DNA from: Bacteroidales bacterium
GTDB taxonomy: Bacteria; Bacteroidota; Bacteroidia; Bacteroidales; Muribaculaceae
Assembly (NCBI GenBank): GCA_900768685.1
Contig: CAAGDX010000012.1
Coordinates: 1-51,152 of the forward strand
Direction of reading: 5' to 3'
Length of the DNA: 51,152 bases
The notes under the pieces are model-generated. The model was not told the DNA's origin. It was given only the letters and a program-made list of their open reading frames with translations, and searched no databases. The first letter of the stretch is position 1. Every line of letters starts with the position of its first letter. The position numbers were made by a program, and so were the translations under genes. Of this stretch, positions 25,053 to 32,783 are shown piece after piece.

Positions 25053-25093
25053 AAGAGAGTGTAGCAAATTTAACATTTTTGCCACACTCTCTT
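25053..25093. terminator. Bidirectional terminator between proA and the phosphatase gene
   Basis: AAGAGAGTGT (25053-25062) pairs with ACACTCTCTT (25084-25093), with an inner GCAAA/TTTGC pairing possible. It lies between convergent genes. T-rich sequence is present on the plus-strand side (TTCTTAAT) and A-rich sequence on the other (AAAAAACA), so it probably serves both transcripts. Confidence 0.75.
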
Positions 25094-25108
25094 CTTAATA
25101 TACTACAT

Positions 25109-26059
25109 CTATTTGCTTCGAGTAACAATGTGAATAATACTTCCTGTGGAATTTACCATACTTAGTGAAAGAGTTTTCTCCTTTACAGTCAGAACCGAGA
25201 AGCCGGCTTCTCCGCTTGCAAATACACAGCCGGGGGCTTCTTTATTCACTTTTGCCCTGGAAAGCGAGCCACTGGTGTTTACAATATAGTCTATGGCTGA
25301 ACCTGCCACTTTATAGTGCTGAAAATTGTGAATATGTCCGCAAATGTACATATCTACGTTGTGCCTACGGAGAATGGAATCCACCTTTTTCTGCATATCA
25401 CTTCTTTCAGAATCGTCCTTTGAGGTGTAAGCATATATTGGGTGATGTCCCACAACAATAGTCCACATTGCGGTGTCGGCTTGAAGTTCGTTTTCCAACC
25501 AATCAAGTTGTTTCTCCGCATCTTGCTTACAAGCATCGGGGTATTTTTCTGTATTTGCACGATATTTTTCAATAAGCGGCGTGGTGTCCAGAAATATGAT
25601 TTTGAGTGAAACACCATTATCAAAAAAAGTTTTGGAATAATAGTAGTCGCCAATTCTCCACCTGCGACTTATTTGCGAATAATCTAACACGGCAGAAGTG
25701 TTACCACGATACTCATGATTGCCACATATTGGCAGCCATTCAATCATAAGTTCCGGGTGAGTATATATCATTTCGTAATTTGAATTCCACAGAGGGTCTG
25801 CCGTGCTTTGCACGCCGTCAAAGTGATGAACGTCGCCCAAAGCCAGCACAGCCTCCGGACCTATTTCCTCTGCCATATTACCCATAAGTTCTGCAATTGA
25901 TTTTTGCTCGTAATATCCATTACGCCCCAAGTCATTTGCTATTATAAAATCCAAATCACCTTTGAGCGTTTTCCACTCGGAATTTTGTGCAGAGGAAGCA
26001 AAATTGATTAGTGAGACAAATAATATCAGTGAATATATATTTTTCATTGTTTTTATCAT
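25109..26059 (-). CDS. Secreted purple-acid-phosphatase-like metallophosphoesterase
   Basis: The 316-residue protein has a signal peptide (KNIYSLILFVSLINFASSAQ). It carries the five metallophosphoesterase motifs in order: FIIANDLGR (normally GDWG), LGDVHHFDG, CGNHEYRG, VVGHHPIYAY and CGHIHNFQHY. This order and spacing fit ACP5/purple acid phosphatase-like enzymes, which hydrolyse phosphate esters. The first motif is degenerate but keeps the Asp. The ATG at 26059 overlaps the receptor stop (TAATG), so translation is coupled; an ATG at 26047 is another possible start and gives a cleaner signal peptide. The substrate is unknown; the neighbour suggests it works on a nutrient taken up by that receptor. 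Confidence 0.85.
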   Translation of the reverse strand: MIKTMKNIYSLILFVSLINFASSAQNSEWKTLKGDLDFIIANDLGRNGYYEQKSIAELMGNMAEEIGPEAVLALGDVHHFDGVQSTADPLWNSNYEMIYTHPELMIEWLPICGNHEYRGNTSAVLDYSQISRRWRIGDYYYSKTFFDNGVSLKIIFLDTTPLIEKYRANTEKYPDACKQDAEKQLDWLENELQADTAMWTIVVGHHPIYAYTSKDDSERSDMQKKVDSILRRHNVDMYICGHIHNFQHYKVAGSAIDYIVNTSGSLSRAKVNKEAPGCVFASGEAGFSVLTVKEKTLSLSMVNSTGSIIHIVTRSK

Positions 26060-28815
26060 TAGAAGTTAAATTTTATTCCACCATTCACTTTAACACCATA
26101 GTATTCAGCTTGCATAGTGTAGTCTTTTGAGCCTTGGTAGTAGCGGAGAGGCTGATTGAGCAAGTTTGAGCAATCCGCATAAACCGTGATTTTGTATTTC
26201 TTGCCGAAAGTGTAAGATACATTTATGTCCAGATAGTTCACGGCATCATAATACCTGTCATAGAAAGTATCTGCACCCATCTCGTCTATGAAAGAAGAAG
26301 CGAAGTTATAAGAAATTCGTGCATTGAAACCCCATTTTTCAAAAAAGAGTGAGGCATTTGCAGTATGTTCCGGTGACCCCGGAAGGTTAAGCCCGGTTTC
26401 ACTTTCTCGTCCTTCAAAGTTAAAGTCTGTAATACGAGAGTGTGTATATGTGTAAGTACCGTAGAAACCTACACAGCGAAGTGAAGGGTGAATAAAGTCA
26501 AAATTTCTCTGGAAAGCAGCTTCAAGTCCGAAAAGGTTTGCATTACCTGCATTTTGAGGTTGTGAAAGTTTTGTCCAAATTACACCTGCGTATTCCTTGT
26601 TAAATGCAACCTCATCAACAATAAAGCCCTCAATGCGTTTATAGAAAATCCCAAAACTTGCAAGACCAATATTTTTGAAATAGTACTCAGAATTTAAATC
26701 CACATTGTGAGCAGTCGTAGCTTTAAGTTCAGGGTTACCGATTTTTACCTCATTATCAGAACGACTGATGCTGATACTTGGGACAATAGCAGAGTATTTA
26801 GGGCGAGCGAGTGATTTATTGTAACCGGCACGGACTACGAAATCACTGTTTACATTCCACTTAAAGAGTACAGATGGGAGCAGGTTTGTGTAGTTTGATG
26901 TTGCAGGGTCTGTAACTGAAACTGTTTTCTCTTCATCATCATAAATACGTCCAACGTATCTGATATCCGTATTTTCAAGTCGGAGTCCCGCAGAAAGGTG
27001 CAAAGCATCTGTAAATTTATAATCAAGTCTTGCATAACCGGAAACGACGGATTCTCTTGCGGAATAATTTCCTGCAAGTTCTTCCGGAACTTGTTCTTTT
27101 TCAAAACTACCGTCTTCAAGATTTAGACTACCCACAAAAGATTTGTCCACGTAAAGTCCGGACTGATACTTGGAAGAAGGCATAAAACTGCTTGAAGTTT
27201 GATTTGTGATATGACTGAAAGCATTTGCATTGAAAGCATCTTCATCAATAGGAGTATATTCATAGAAATCTATATCTTTTTTCTTTGTTTTCTTTACGAA
27301 TTTACCACCGAATTTAATTCCGAGCCGAGATGTGATATTCGTAGAAAAGTCAATAGCCGCTTTGAGGTCTTCTTCTACAATATCTTCTTGTTGCTGAGTA
27401 AGTTCTTTAAGCGAAAAATCTTCATTTAACGTAAAAGTGGAGCCATCTTTCGGAGTAGCATAAGGTTCTCTAAGATTTGTAAGGTCAATATCAAACTTTT
27501 GTTTTTTGAGCTGATAGTCAAGATATCTCTCATTAGGTCTTTCCTCGGAAGCTCTTGCATATCCGGATTTCCACTCAATTTTGAAGATGCCTGCTTGATG
27601 ATTACCTCCGAGAGTGAAGTCCATTGTTCTCTGTCGTTCAAGTCGAGCATCACGGTTATCACTGCTACCGGCTTTAGTTTGAATACGGACAGTACCTTTT
27701 CCGCTCTCGTCCAAATCCTTAAGAGTCATACGGTAGCGGTTTTCCCAATCGTTACGATTGTTAAAAATACCTTTGAACCAAATTTTGTTTTGCTTATTGA
27801 ACTTCCAGTCAAGAGAAAGAGAATAACTCTGACGTTCGCGAGTTACATAGTAGCGGCGTATTTGGTATTCATTTATATAAGGAGTGCCGTTTTCCGCTTT
27901 TTCCCAAACAAACTCCGTGTTGTATGAGCCGGAGGGAGAATTTGCGTATGAAGCGGCAAGGATAACACCAAGTTTATCGTTAAAAAAACAGTCACCGAAA
28001 GAAAAGCCAAGGTCAAGACGTGCTTTTTCGCTTATAGGATTATATCCTGTACCTGCATTTGCTGTGATAGTTCTGTGTGTAGGAGAAGTTTTGGTAACAA
28101 GGTTTATTGAGCCTCCTATTGCATCACCATCTTGATCCGCAAGCAAAGTTTTGTTAACTTCAATTGTCTGAATCATCTCTGCAGGTATAAGATCCAACTG
28201 CACATTTCTTATGTCTCCCTCTGCTGAAGGAATACGGCTGCCGTTTATTGTTACACTACTCAAGTCTGCCGACGTTCCACGCACTTGTCCGAAACGAGCT
28301 TCGCCCTGGTCGTACTGCACATTAATACCGCTGATTCTCTTGAGAGCATCACCGATATTAGAATCCGGGAACTTGCCAATTTGGTCTGAGGATACAACGT
28401 TTGTTATATTTATATTACCTTTTTGCATATTTAGTGCACGCTGTTGGTCCGTAAATACACCGGTAAACACCACTTCGCCCAAGTTTGTGGAAGTAGAGGA
28501 CATTGTGATATTTCCATCGCTTGTTTTTCCTGCTTCAAGAGTTATTGATTTCTGCACCGGAGCGAAACCTATGTAAGTAACACTCACTGCATGTGTTCCA
28601 GGCTTGATATTTGAAAATGCATAATTACCGTCAATATCTGTAACGGCAGTAATTTTTGCCTCATCAAGGATTACGTAAGCTCCGGGAAGAGGATTGTTTT
28701 CATCATCAAGGATTTTGCCTTGGATAGTACCTGTAGCAGGTGTTGGCTCTGAATGTAAGCAATTGAAAATAAAGAGTGTTGCTAACAAGAAAATTACTTT
28801 TTTACTTAAGTCCAT
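26059..28815 (-). CDS. TonB-dependent outer-membrane receptor with N-terminal carboxypeptidase-like domain
   Basis: The 918-residue protein has a signal peptide (about residues 1-22) and a carboxypeptidase-regulatory-like domain (GTIQGKILDDENNPLPGAYV, about 29-110). A plug domain follows (ALKRISGINVQYDQGEARFG and IETIEVNKT-like IQTIEVNKTLLADQDGDAIG). A long beta-barrel ends in VNGGIKFNF with the terminal aromatic needed for assembly. It reads like the Caulobacter/Xanthomonas-type receptor class (TIGR01782) rather than a SusC. There is no SusD downstream; a phosphatase gene overlaps instead. This suggests uptake of a phosphorylated nutrient or of phosphate released at the surface. Regulation is unknown; no Fur or Pho box could be recognised. 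Confidence 0.92.
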   Translation of the reverse strand: MDLSKKVIFLLATLFIFNCLHSEPTPATGTIQGKILDDENNPLPGAYVILDEAKITAVTDIDGNYAFSNIKPGTHAVSVTYIGFAPVQKSITLEAGKTSDGNITMSSTSTNLGEVVFTGVFTDQQRALNMQKGNINITNVVSSDQIGKFPDSNIGDALKRISGINVQYDQGEARFGQVRGTSADLSSVTINGSRIPSAEGDIRNVQLDLIPAEMIQTIEVNKTLLADQDGDAIGGSINLVTKTSPTHRTITANAGTGYNPISEKARLDLGFSFGDCFFNDKLGVILAASYANSPSGSYNTEFVWEKAENGTPYINEYQIRRYYVTRERQSYSLSLDWKFNKQNKIWFKGIFNNRNDWENRYRMTLKDLDESGKGTVRIQTKAGSSDNRDARLERQRTMDFTLGGNHQAGIFKIEWKSGYARASEERPNERYLDYQLKKQKFDIDLTNLREPYATPKDGSTFTLNEDFSLKELTQQQEDIVEEDLKAAIDFSTNITSRLGIKFGGKFVKKTKKKDIDFYEYTPIDEDAFNANAFSHITNQTSSSFMPSSKYQSGLYVDKSFVGSLNLEDGSFEKEQVPEELAGNYSARESVVSGYARLDYKFTDALHLSAGLRLENTDIRYVGRIYDDEEKTVSVTDPATSNYTNLLPSVLFKWNVNSDFVVRAGYNKSLARPKYSAIVPSISISRSDNEVKIGNPELKATTAHNVDLNSEYYFKNIGLASFGIFYKRIEGFIVDEVAFNKEYAGVIWTKLSQPQNAGNANLFGLEAAFQRNFDFIHPSLRCVGFYGTYTYTHSRITDFNFEGRESETGLNLPGSPEHTANASLFFEKWGFNARISYNFASSFIDEMGADTFYDRYYDAVNYLDINVSYTFGKKYKITVYADCSNLLNQPLRYYQGSKDYTMQAEYYGVKVNGGIKFNF

Positions 28816-29050
28816 ACTTTACATGTTTGGTTAATACTGAATTTTCACTGCAAAGTACGGCTAATATTATTTCATCTTTGTTTCATTATCGTTCTCTATT
28901 TGTTAAATAGAACGTTTTTGACTAATTATTCCAATTGGACTTATCGCACAAAAACATATTTATGGCATTTTGCAGGCAATATTCTATAAAAATTATCGTT
29001 TTGCAAGTAAATTTCTTGTATTTCTTCTTTTATGTTTCAAATTTTTATCA
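28816..29050. other. AT-rich intergenic region between the receptor and amtB
   Basis: This stretch lies between divergent genes and holds no credible ORF. On the minus strand GTACTTTG (near 28851-28858) is close to, but not a full match for, the TAnnTTTG box, so the receptor promoter is unsure. No repeat of note is seen. Confidence 0.4.
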
Positions 29051-29058
29051 TACCTTTG
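29051..29058 (+). promoter_or_regulatory. Putative -7 box for amtB
   Basis: TACCTTTG lies 58 bp upstream of the amtB ATG. There is no good TTG at the -33 position. Confidence 0.5.
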
Positions 29059-29116
29059 CAAAGTGAAATTAAGATTAGCAAAAAAATAAGGTATAATTAA
29101 AAAGGTAAAAAAGATT

Positions 29117-30484
29117 ATGAAAAAACGTTGGTACTTTTTTATGGCAGTTTTGCTGCTGGTGTGTATTCTCGGAGTTATAATGCCGGAAGGCACAGGAGAC
29201 TGGGGCACGTTGAGTGCGAGTATAGACCGTGCAGATGTAGCATGGATGATAACCGCCACGATTTTTGTGCTGATGATGACACCGGGACTTTCATTTTTCT
29301 ATGGCGGCATGGTGGGAAAGAAAAATGTGATATCCACCATACTTCAGAGTTTTATAGCAATGGGTATAATCAGTGTGCTATGGGTAGTGGTAGGATTCAG
29401 CCTCTCTTTTGGAGATGATATATGTGGAGTGATAGGCAATCCGACTACGTTTTTTATGTTTAAGAGCGTAGGAGCAGAAGTGAACGAATACCTTGCTCCA
29501 ACAATTCCGCTGGCACTGTTTGCACTATTTCAGATGAAATTTGCAATCATCACACCTTCACTTATCACAGGTTCTTTTGCAGAGAGAGTAAGATTTTCCG
29601 CATACATGGTATATATGGTTTTGTTCTGCATATTCGTGTATTGTCCGCTTGCACACTGCACATGGCACCCCGACGGACTTTTCCGCCAAATGGGAGTAAT
29701 AGACTTTGCGGGCGGAATTGTGGTTCACGCATCTTCCGGAGTTGCAGCACTTGCAGGTGCAATATACCTGGGTCGCCGCAGAAGAACGGAGGGCAGTGAA
29801 AGTCCGGCAAATATTCCATACGTAATTTTAGGTGCGGCAATGCTTTGGCTTGGTTGGTTCGGTTTCAATGCCGGTTCATCACTTGCGGCAGACGGAATAG
29901 CAGTGAAAGCATTCTTGAACACAAATACAGCCTCTGCCGTCGCAATGCTTGCGTGGATATTTTTTGACCGTCTGCATGGCAGAAAGGCATCAGCTATGGG
30001 AGCGGCGGTAGGTGCAGTTGTAGGTCTTGTGGCAATCACGCCGAGTGCCGGGTATGTGAGCGTAGGTCAGAGCCTGTTTATCTCCGTAATCACCGTATTT
30101 ATTTGCAACACAGCGGTTTATTGGAAAAACAAGTCACGCGTAGATGATGCACTTGACGTATTCCCGACACACGGTGTAGGCGGTATTGTAGGCACAATAT
30201 TGACGGGAGTGTTCGTAAACGGTCTTGTGACAGGCAACTGGGACGTATTTGGCGTACACGTTCTTGCAGTGGCAATAGTGTTTGCATACTCATTCATAGT
30301 AAGCCTGGGACTCTATTGGGTTACAGACAAGATGATGACAATGCGTGTATCATATCAGAGCGAAAAAATAGGACTGGATATCAGCCAGCACGATGAGCAA
30401 TACAATTTTGCAGATACGGAATCTGTGGAAATTGAGGAAGAACTGGCAGAAATCCGTCGCAGACTTGATGAGATAGAAAAATAA
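29117..30484 (+). CDS. amtB: Ammonium transporter
   Basis: AmtB forms a trimeric inner-membrane ammonium channel. The 455-residue product has a signal-like first helix (KRWYFFMAVLLLVCILGVIM), then eleven membrane helices. Family blocks are TPGLSFFYGGMVGKKNVIST, LITGSFAERVRFSAYMVYM and CPLAHCTWHPDGLF with the conserved Asp/His region. The pore histidines lie in GGIVVHASSGVAALAGAIYL and VFPTHGVGGIVGTILTGVF. The cytosolic tail ends in an acidic coiled-coil-like stretch (VEIEEELAEIRRRLDEIEK), longer than in E. coli AmtB. No glnK follows; a DUF1016 gene does. Confidence 0.94.
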   Translation: MKKRWYFFMAVLLLVCILGVIMPEGTGDWGTLSASIDRADVAWMITATIFVLMMTPGLSFFYGGMVGKKNVISTILQSFIAMGIISVLWVVVGFSLSFGDDICGVIGNPTTFFMFKSVGAEVNEYLAPTIPLALFALFQMKFAIITPSLITGSFAERVRFSAYMVYMVLFCIFVYCPLAHCTWHPDGLFRQMGVIDFAGGIVVHASSGVAALAGAIYLGRRRRTEGSESPANIPYVILGAAMLWLGWFGFNAGSSLAADGIAVKAFLNTNTASAVAMLAWIFFDRLHGRKASAMGAAVGAVVGLVAITPSAGYVSVGQSLFISVITVFICNTAVYWKNKSRVDDALDVFPTHGVGGIVGTILTGVFVNGLVTGNWDVFGVHVLAVAIVFAYSFIVSLGLYWVTDKMMTMRVSYQSEKIGLDISQHDEQYNFADTESVEIEEELAEIRRRLDEIEK

Positions 30485-30496
30485 TTAGTAAATTTG
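30465..30496 (+). promoter_or_regulatory. Promoter abutting the DUF1016 start codon
   Basis: TTG (30465-30467), a 21-bp spacer and TAAATTTG (30489-30496) fit the consensus. It lies inside the 3' end of amtB and the short gap after it. Transcription would begin at about 30502, right at the ATG at 30501, implying a leaderless message or a start at the next ATG (30567). Confidence 0.55.
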
Positions 30497-30500
30497 CAGA

Positions 30501-31664
30501 ATGATACCCGACATTGACAAATATAATGGCATATCCGCTAATGACGAGCAATTCATCAGCGACATTATGGCGATAGTATATACCGCCAAGCAAAAGGCGT
30601 ATCAAGCCGCCGACCTATATCAAGTTGCAAGCAACTGGCTTGTTGGCAGGCGCATCGTGGAGCAGGAACAACACGGAAATGCTCGTGCAGAATATGGTAA
30701 ACGGATTATTGCACTTGCTTCCGAAGCCTTAACCGCTGAGTTCGGGAAAGGATACAGCGAGTCAACGCTCCGTAATTTTCGCAAATTTTACCTATCTTTC
30801 AGGGGGTTACAAATTCAGCAACCACTGCTTGCTGAATTTAATCAGGCCGGCATAAATCAGCAACCACTGCTTGCTGAATCTTCTACTGCTTCGGCGGGAA
30901 TAAGTACATATCAAATGCCAACCAATCTTTCATGGATGCATTATGAACGTCTTATGCGTGTGCGAAATGAGGATGAAAGAGATTGGTATATGCGAGAGGC
31001 TGCTTCAGAAAATTGGAGTTACCGCACTCTCAACCGTAACATTGGTTCTCAATATTATCAAAGATTGCTTCAAACACCGGAATCTAAACGCGGAGAAGTC
31101 ATCGATGAAATGAAAAGACTTACCGCGGATTATCAGAAAGACCGACATAAATTCTTGCGTAATCCTGTAATAGCAGAATTTCTCGGCTTTTCACAAGAAG
31201 CCGCATATTCCGAGTCAAAACTTGAATCTGCTATCATAGACCACCTTCAGAAATTCATTCTTGAACTTGGCAAAGGTTTTGCTTTCGTCGCTCGTCAGCA
31301 GAGAATCAAAACTGACATGGGCGATTATTATATTGACCTCGTATTCTACAACTACATCCTTAAATGCTTCTTGCTCATTGACTTGAAAAGTTCGCAAATA
31401 ACGTATGAGGATGTTGGACAAATGGATATGTACATTCGCATGTATGATGAATTGAAATGTTCTGAAGGCGATAATCCGACTATAGGATTGCTGCTTTGCT
31501 CGGAAACGAGCAAAGATTTAGCAAGATACTCCATTCTTAAAGACAGTAAGCAGCTGTACGCTGCCAAATACCTTACATATCTTCCAACAAAAGAAGAACT
31601 GATAGCTGAAATCGAACGTCAGAAAGAGATTTTTGCATTACAGACCGGCAAGCAAGATATTTAA
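30501..31664 (+). CDS. DUF1016 (YhcG) family PDDEXK nuclease-like protein
   Basis: The 387-residue protein has the two YhcG domains. The N-terminal DUF1016_N helical domain (about residues 15-100) contains NWLVGRRIVEQEQHGNARAE and EFGKGYSESTLRNFRKFYLS. The C-terminal PDDEXK domain (about 190-360) contains FAFVARQQRIKTDMGDYYID, LVFYN, CFLLIDLKSSQITYEDVGQM and the downstream GLLLCSE. The D...E/DxK-like pattern (DYYIDLVF and LIDLK) is intact. The linker (about 104-127) carries a duplicated 23-bp palindromic DNA repeat read as QQPLLAE twice. Family members occur as orphans and near restriction genes; function is unsettled. Here it stands alone between amtB and greA. Confidence 0.9.
   Translation: MIPDIDKYNGISANDEQFISDIMAIVYTAKQKAYQAADLYQVASNWLVGRRIVEQEQHGNARAEYGKRIIALASEALTAEFGKGYSESTLRNFRKFYLSFRGLQIQQPLLAEFNQAGINQQPLLAESSTASAGISTYQMPTNLSWMHYERLMRVRNEDERDWYMREAASENWSYRTLNRNIGSQYYQRLLQTPESKRGEVIDEMKRLTADYQKDRHKFLRNPVIAEFLGFSQEAAYSESKLESAIIDHLQKFILELGKGFAFVARQQRIKTDMGDYYIDLVFYNYILKCFLLIDLKSSQITYEDVGQMDMYIRMYDELKCSEGDNPTIGLLLCSETSKDLARYSILKDSKQLYAAKYLTYLPTKEELIAEIERQKEIFALQTGKQDI
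30811..30879. repeat. Duplicated palindromic repeat inside the DUF1016 gene
   Basis: TCAGCAACCACTGC followed by TTGCTGAAT occurs at 30815-30837 and 30857-30879. Each copy is a hairpin: the first has an 11-bp perfect stem (30811-30821 with 30829-30839, loop CCACTGC), and the second has a 7-bp stem (30857-30863 with 30871-30877) with the same loop. Both are read in the same frame (QQPLLAE), so the repeats lie in phase in the interdomain linker. Confidence 0.85.
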
Positions 31665-31706
31665 TACTTTTCAAATAACAAGGTAAAAAAATATTTGGCA
31701 AAAAAA

Positions 31707-31737
31707 TTGTTTTATCTAAAAGTTATAGTTAACTTTG
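31707..31737 (+). promoter_or_regulatory. Promoter of greA
   Basis: TTG (31707-31709), a 20-bp spacer and TAACTTTG (31730-31737) match the Bacteroidetes consensus. The start of transcription would be at about 31743, about 100 nt before the greA ATG. Confidence 0.75.
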
Positions 31738-31742
31738 CGGTG

Positions 31743-31844
31743 AAATAAGGGCAACCACCCGCATCAAGGGGTCTCAACTAAAAGGCTGAGATTCTTTATT
31801 TTTTTAGTATTATTAAACACTTAAAATATAAAACTTTAACTACC
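31743..31844 (+). promoter_or_regulatory. Structured greA leader with attenuator-like hairpin
   Basis: The leader has AAGGGGTCTCAACTAAAAGG then CTGAGATTC. TCTCA (31772-31776) pairs with TGAGA (31787-31791), extended inward past one mismatch, and is followed within a few bases by a T-rich run (to about 31805). This looks like a premature terminator. The string GGCTGAGAT and preceding AGGGGT resemble the 5' half of a TPP riboswitch, but the 3' half is absent. In E. coli the greA leader also carries a terminator giving small RNAs; whether this one does is a guess. Confidence 0.45.
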
Positions 31845-32315
31845 ATGGCTATCACTTTTATGACCAAGGAAGGCTACAAGAAAAAAATGGAAGAAATTGC
31901 CTACTTGGAAAACGTAAAACGCCCGGAAATATCTCGTGCCATAGCAGAAGCTCGAGATAAGGGTGACCTTTCTGAAAATGCAGAATATGACGCAGCAAAA
32001 GAAGCACAAGGCATGCTCGAAATGAAAATTTCACAACTTAAAGACCTCGTGGCAAATGCTCGCATTATAGACGAAAGCAAACTGAACACAGACGAGGTTC
32101 AGATTATGAACAAAGTAAAACTTAAAAACTGTGCAAACGGCATGGTGGTGGAATACACTATCGTGGCAGACAGCGAAGCAAACCTCAAAGAAAAGAAAAT
32201 TGCTTCCTCCACTCCTATCGCTCAGGGTCTTCTGGGACACAAACTCGGTGAAACTGTGGAAATCCGCGTTCCGTCCGGACTTATGAAGTTTGAAATTCTG
32301 GAAATAGGCTTCTAA
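31845..32315 (+). CDS. greA: Transcription elongation factor GreA
   Basis: GreA enters the secondary channel of RNA polymerase and triggers cleavage of backtracked RNA. The 156-residue product has the N-terminal coiled coil (EGYKKKMEEIAYLENVKRPE to SQLKDLVANA) with the acidic tip signature ARDKGDLSENAEYDAAKEAQ. The C-terminal FKBP-like domain has SSTPIAQGLLGHKLGETVEI near the end. Length is normal. A HIT-family gene follows after 55 bp on the same strand. The message has a structured leader. Confidence 0.96.
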   Translation: MAITFMTKEGYKKKMEEIAYLENVKRPEISRAIAEARDKGDLSENAEYDAAKEAQGMLEMKISQLKDLVANARIIDESKLNTDEVQIMNKVKLKNCANGMVVEYTIVADSEANLKEKKIASSTPIAQGLLGHKLGETVEIRVPSGLMKFEILEIGF

Positions 32316-32370
32316 AAAGTACACATATATTATATATAGAAATTTTTCAAATAAATTCCGTGTCACTACT

Positions 32371-32766
32371 ATGGCTTCTATTTTTTCACGCATTATAGCA
32401 GGAGAAATTCCCTCATACAAAGTTGCCGAAGACGAAAAAAACTATGCCTTTTTGGATATCAATCCCGTAACAAAAGGTCATGTTCTCGTAGTTCCCAAAA
32501 ATGAGGTTGACTATTTATTCGACCTTCCTCAGGACGACTACGTTTCATTGCAAAATTTTGCGGCACGAGTAGCAAAAGCTATCAAAAAAGCTATTCCATG
32601 CATCAAAGTAGGTGTTGCAGTAATGGGACTTGAAGTGCCTCATGCTCATATCCACCTCCTCCCTATCAATAAGGAGTCCGACATGAATTTCTTCAAGGAA
32701 CATCTCTCACTTCCTGCAGAAGAAATGGCAGCGATTGCAGGCAAGATTTCAGAAAACTTTGAATAA
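32371..32766 (+). CDS. HIT family hydrolase
   Basis: The 131-residue product is a single-domain histidine-triad protein, a family of nucleotide phosphoramidases and hydrolases. It has the typical start MASIFSRIIAGEIPSYKVAE, the FLDINPVTKGHVLVVPKNE block and the triad VPHAHIHLLP near residue 92. This makes it close to the HinT branch (HIT-like adenosine phosphoramidase). It follows greA on the same strand, and a lipoprotein gene begins 17 bp downstream. Confidence 0.93.
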   Translation: MASIFSRIIAGEIPSYKVAEDEKNYAFLDINPVTKGHVLVVPKNEVDYLFDLPQDDYVSLQNFAARVAKAIKKAIPCIKVGVAVMGLEVPHAHIHLLPINKESDMNFFKEHLSLPAEEMAAIAGKISENFE

Positions 32767-32783
32767 CAGCAAATTACGTCACA

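Noticed and set aside
25109..28815. Polysaccharide utilisation locus
   Set aside because: There is no SusD-like gene, no glycosidase and no regulator adjacent. The partner is a phosphatase.
31743..31844. Complete TPP riboswitch before greA
   Set aside because: Only a 5' half-like string is present. The GAACCTGA and GCGAAGGGA-type parts are missing, and greA is not a thiamin gene.
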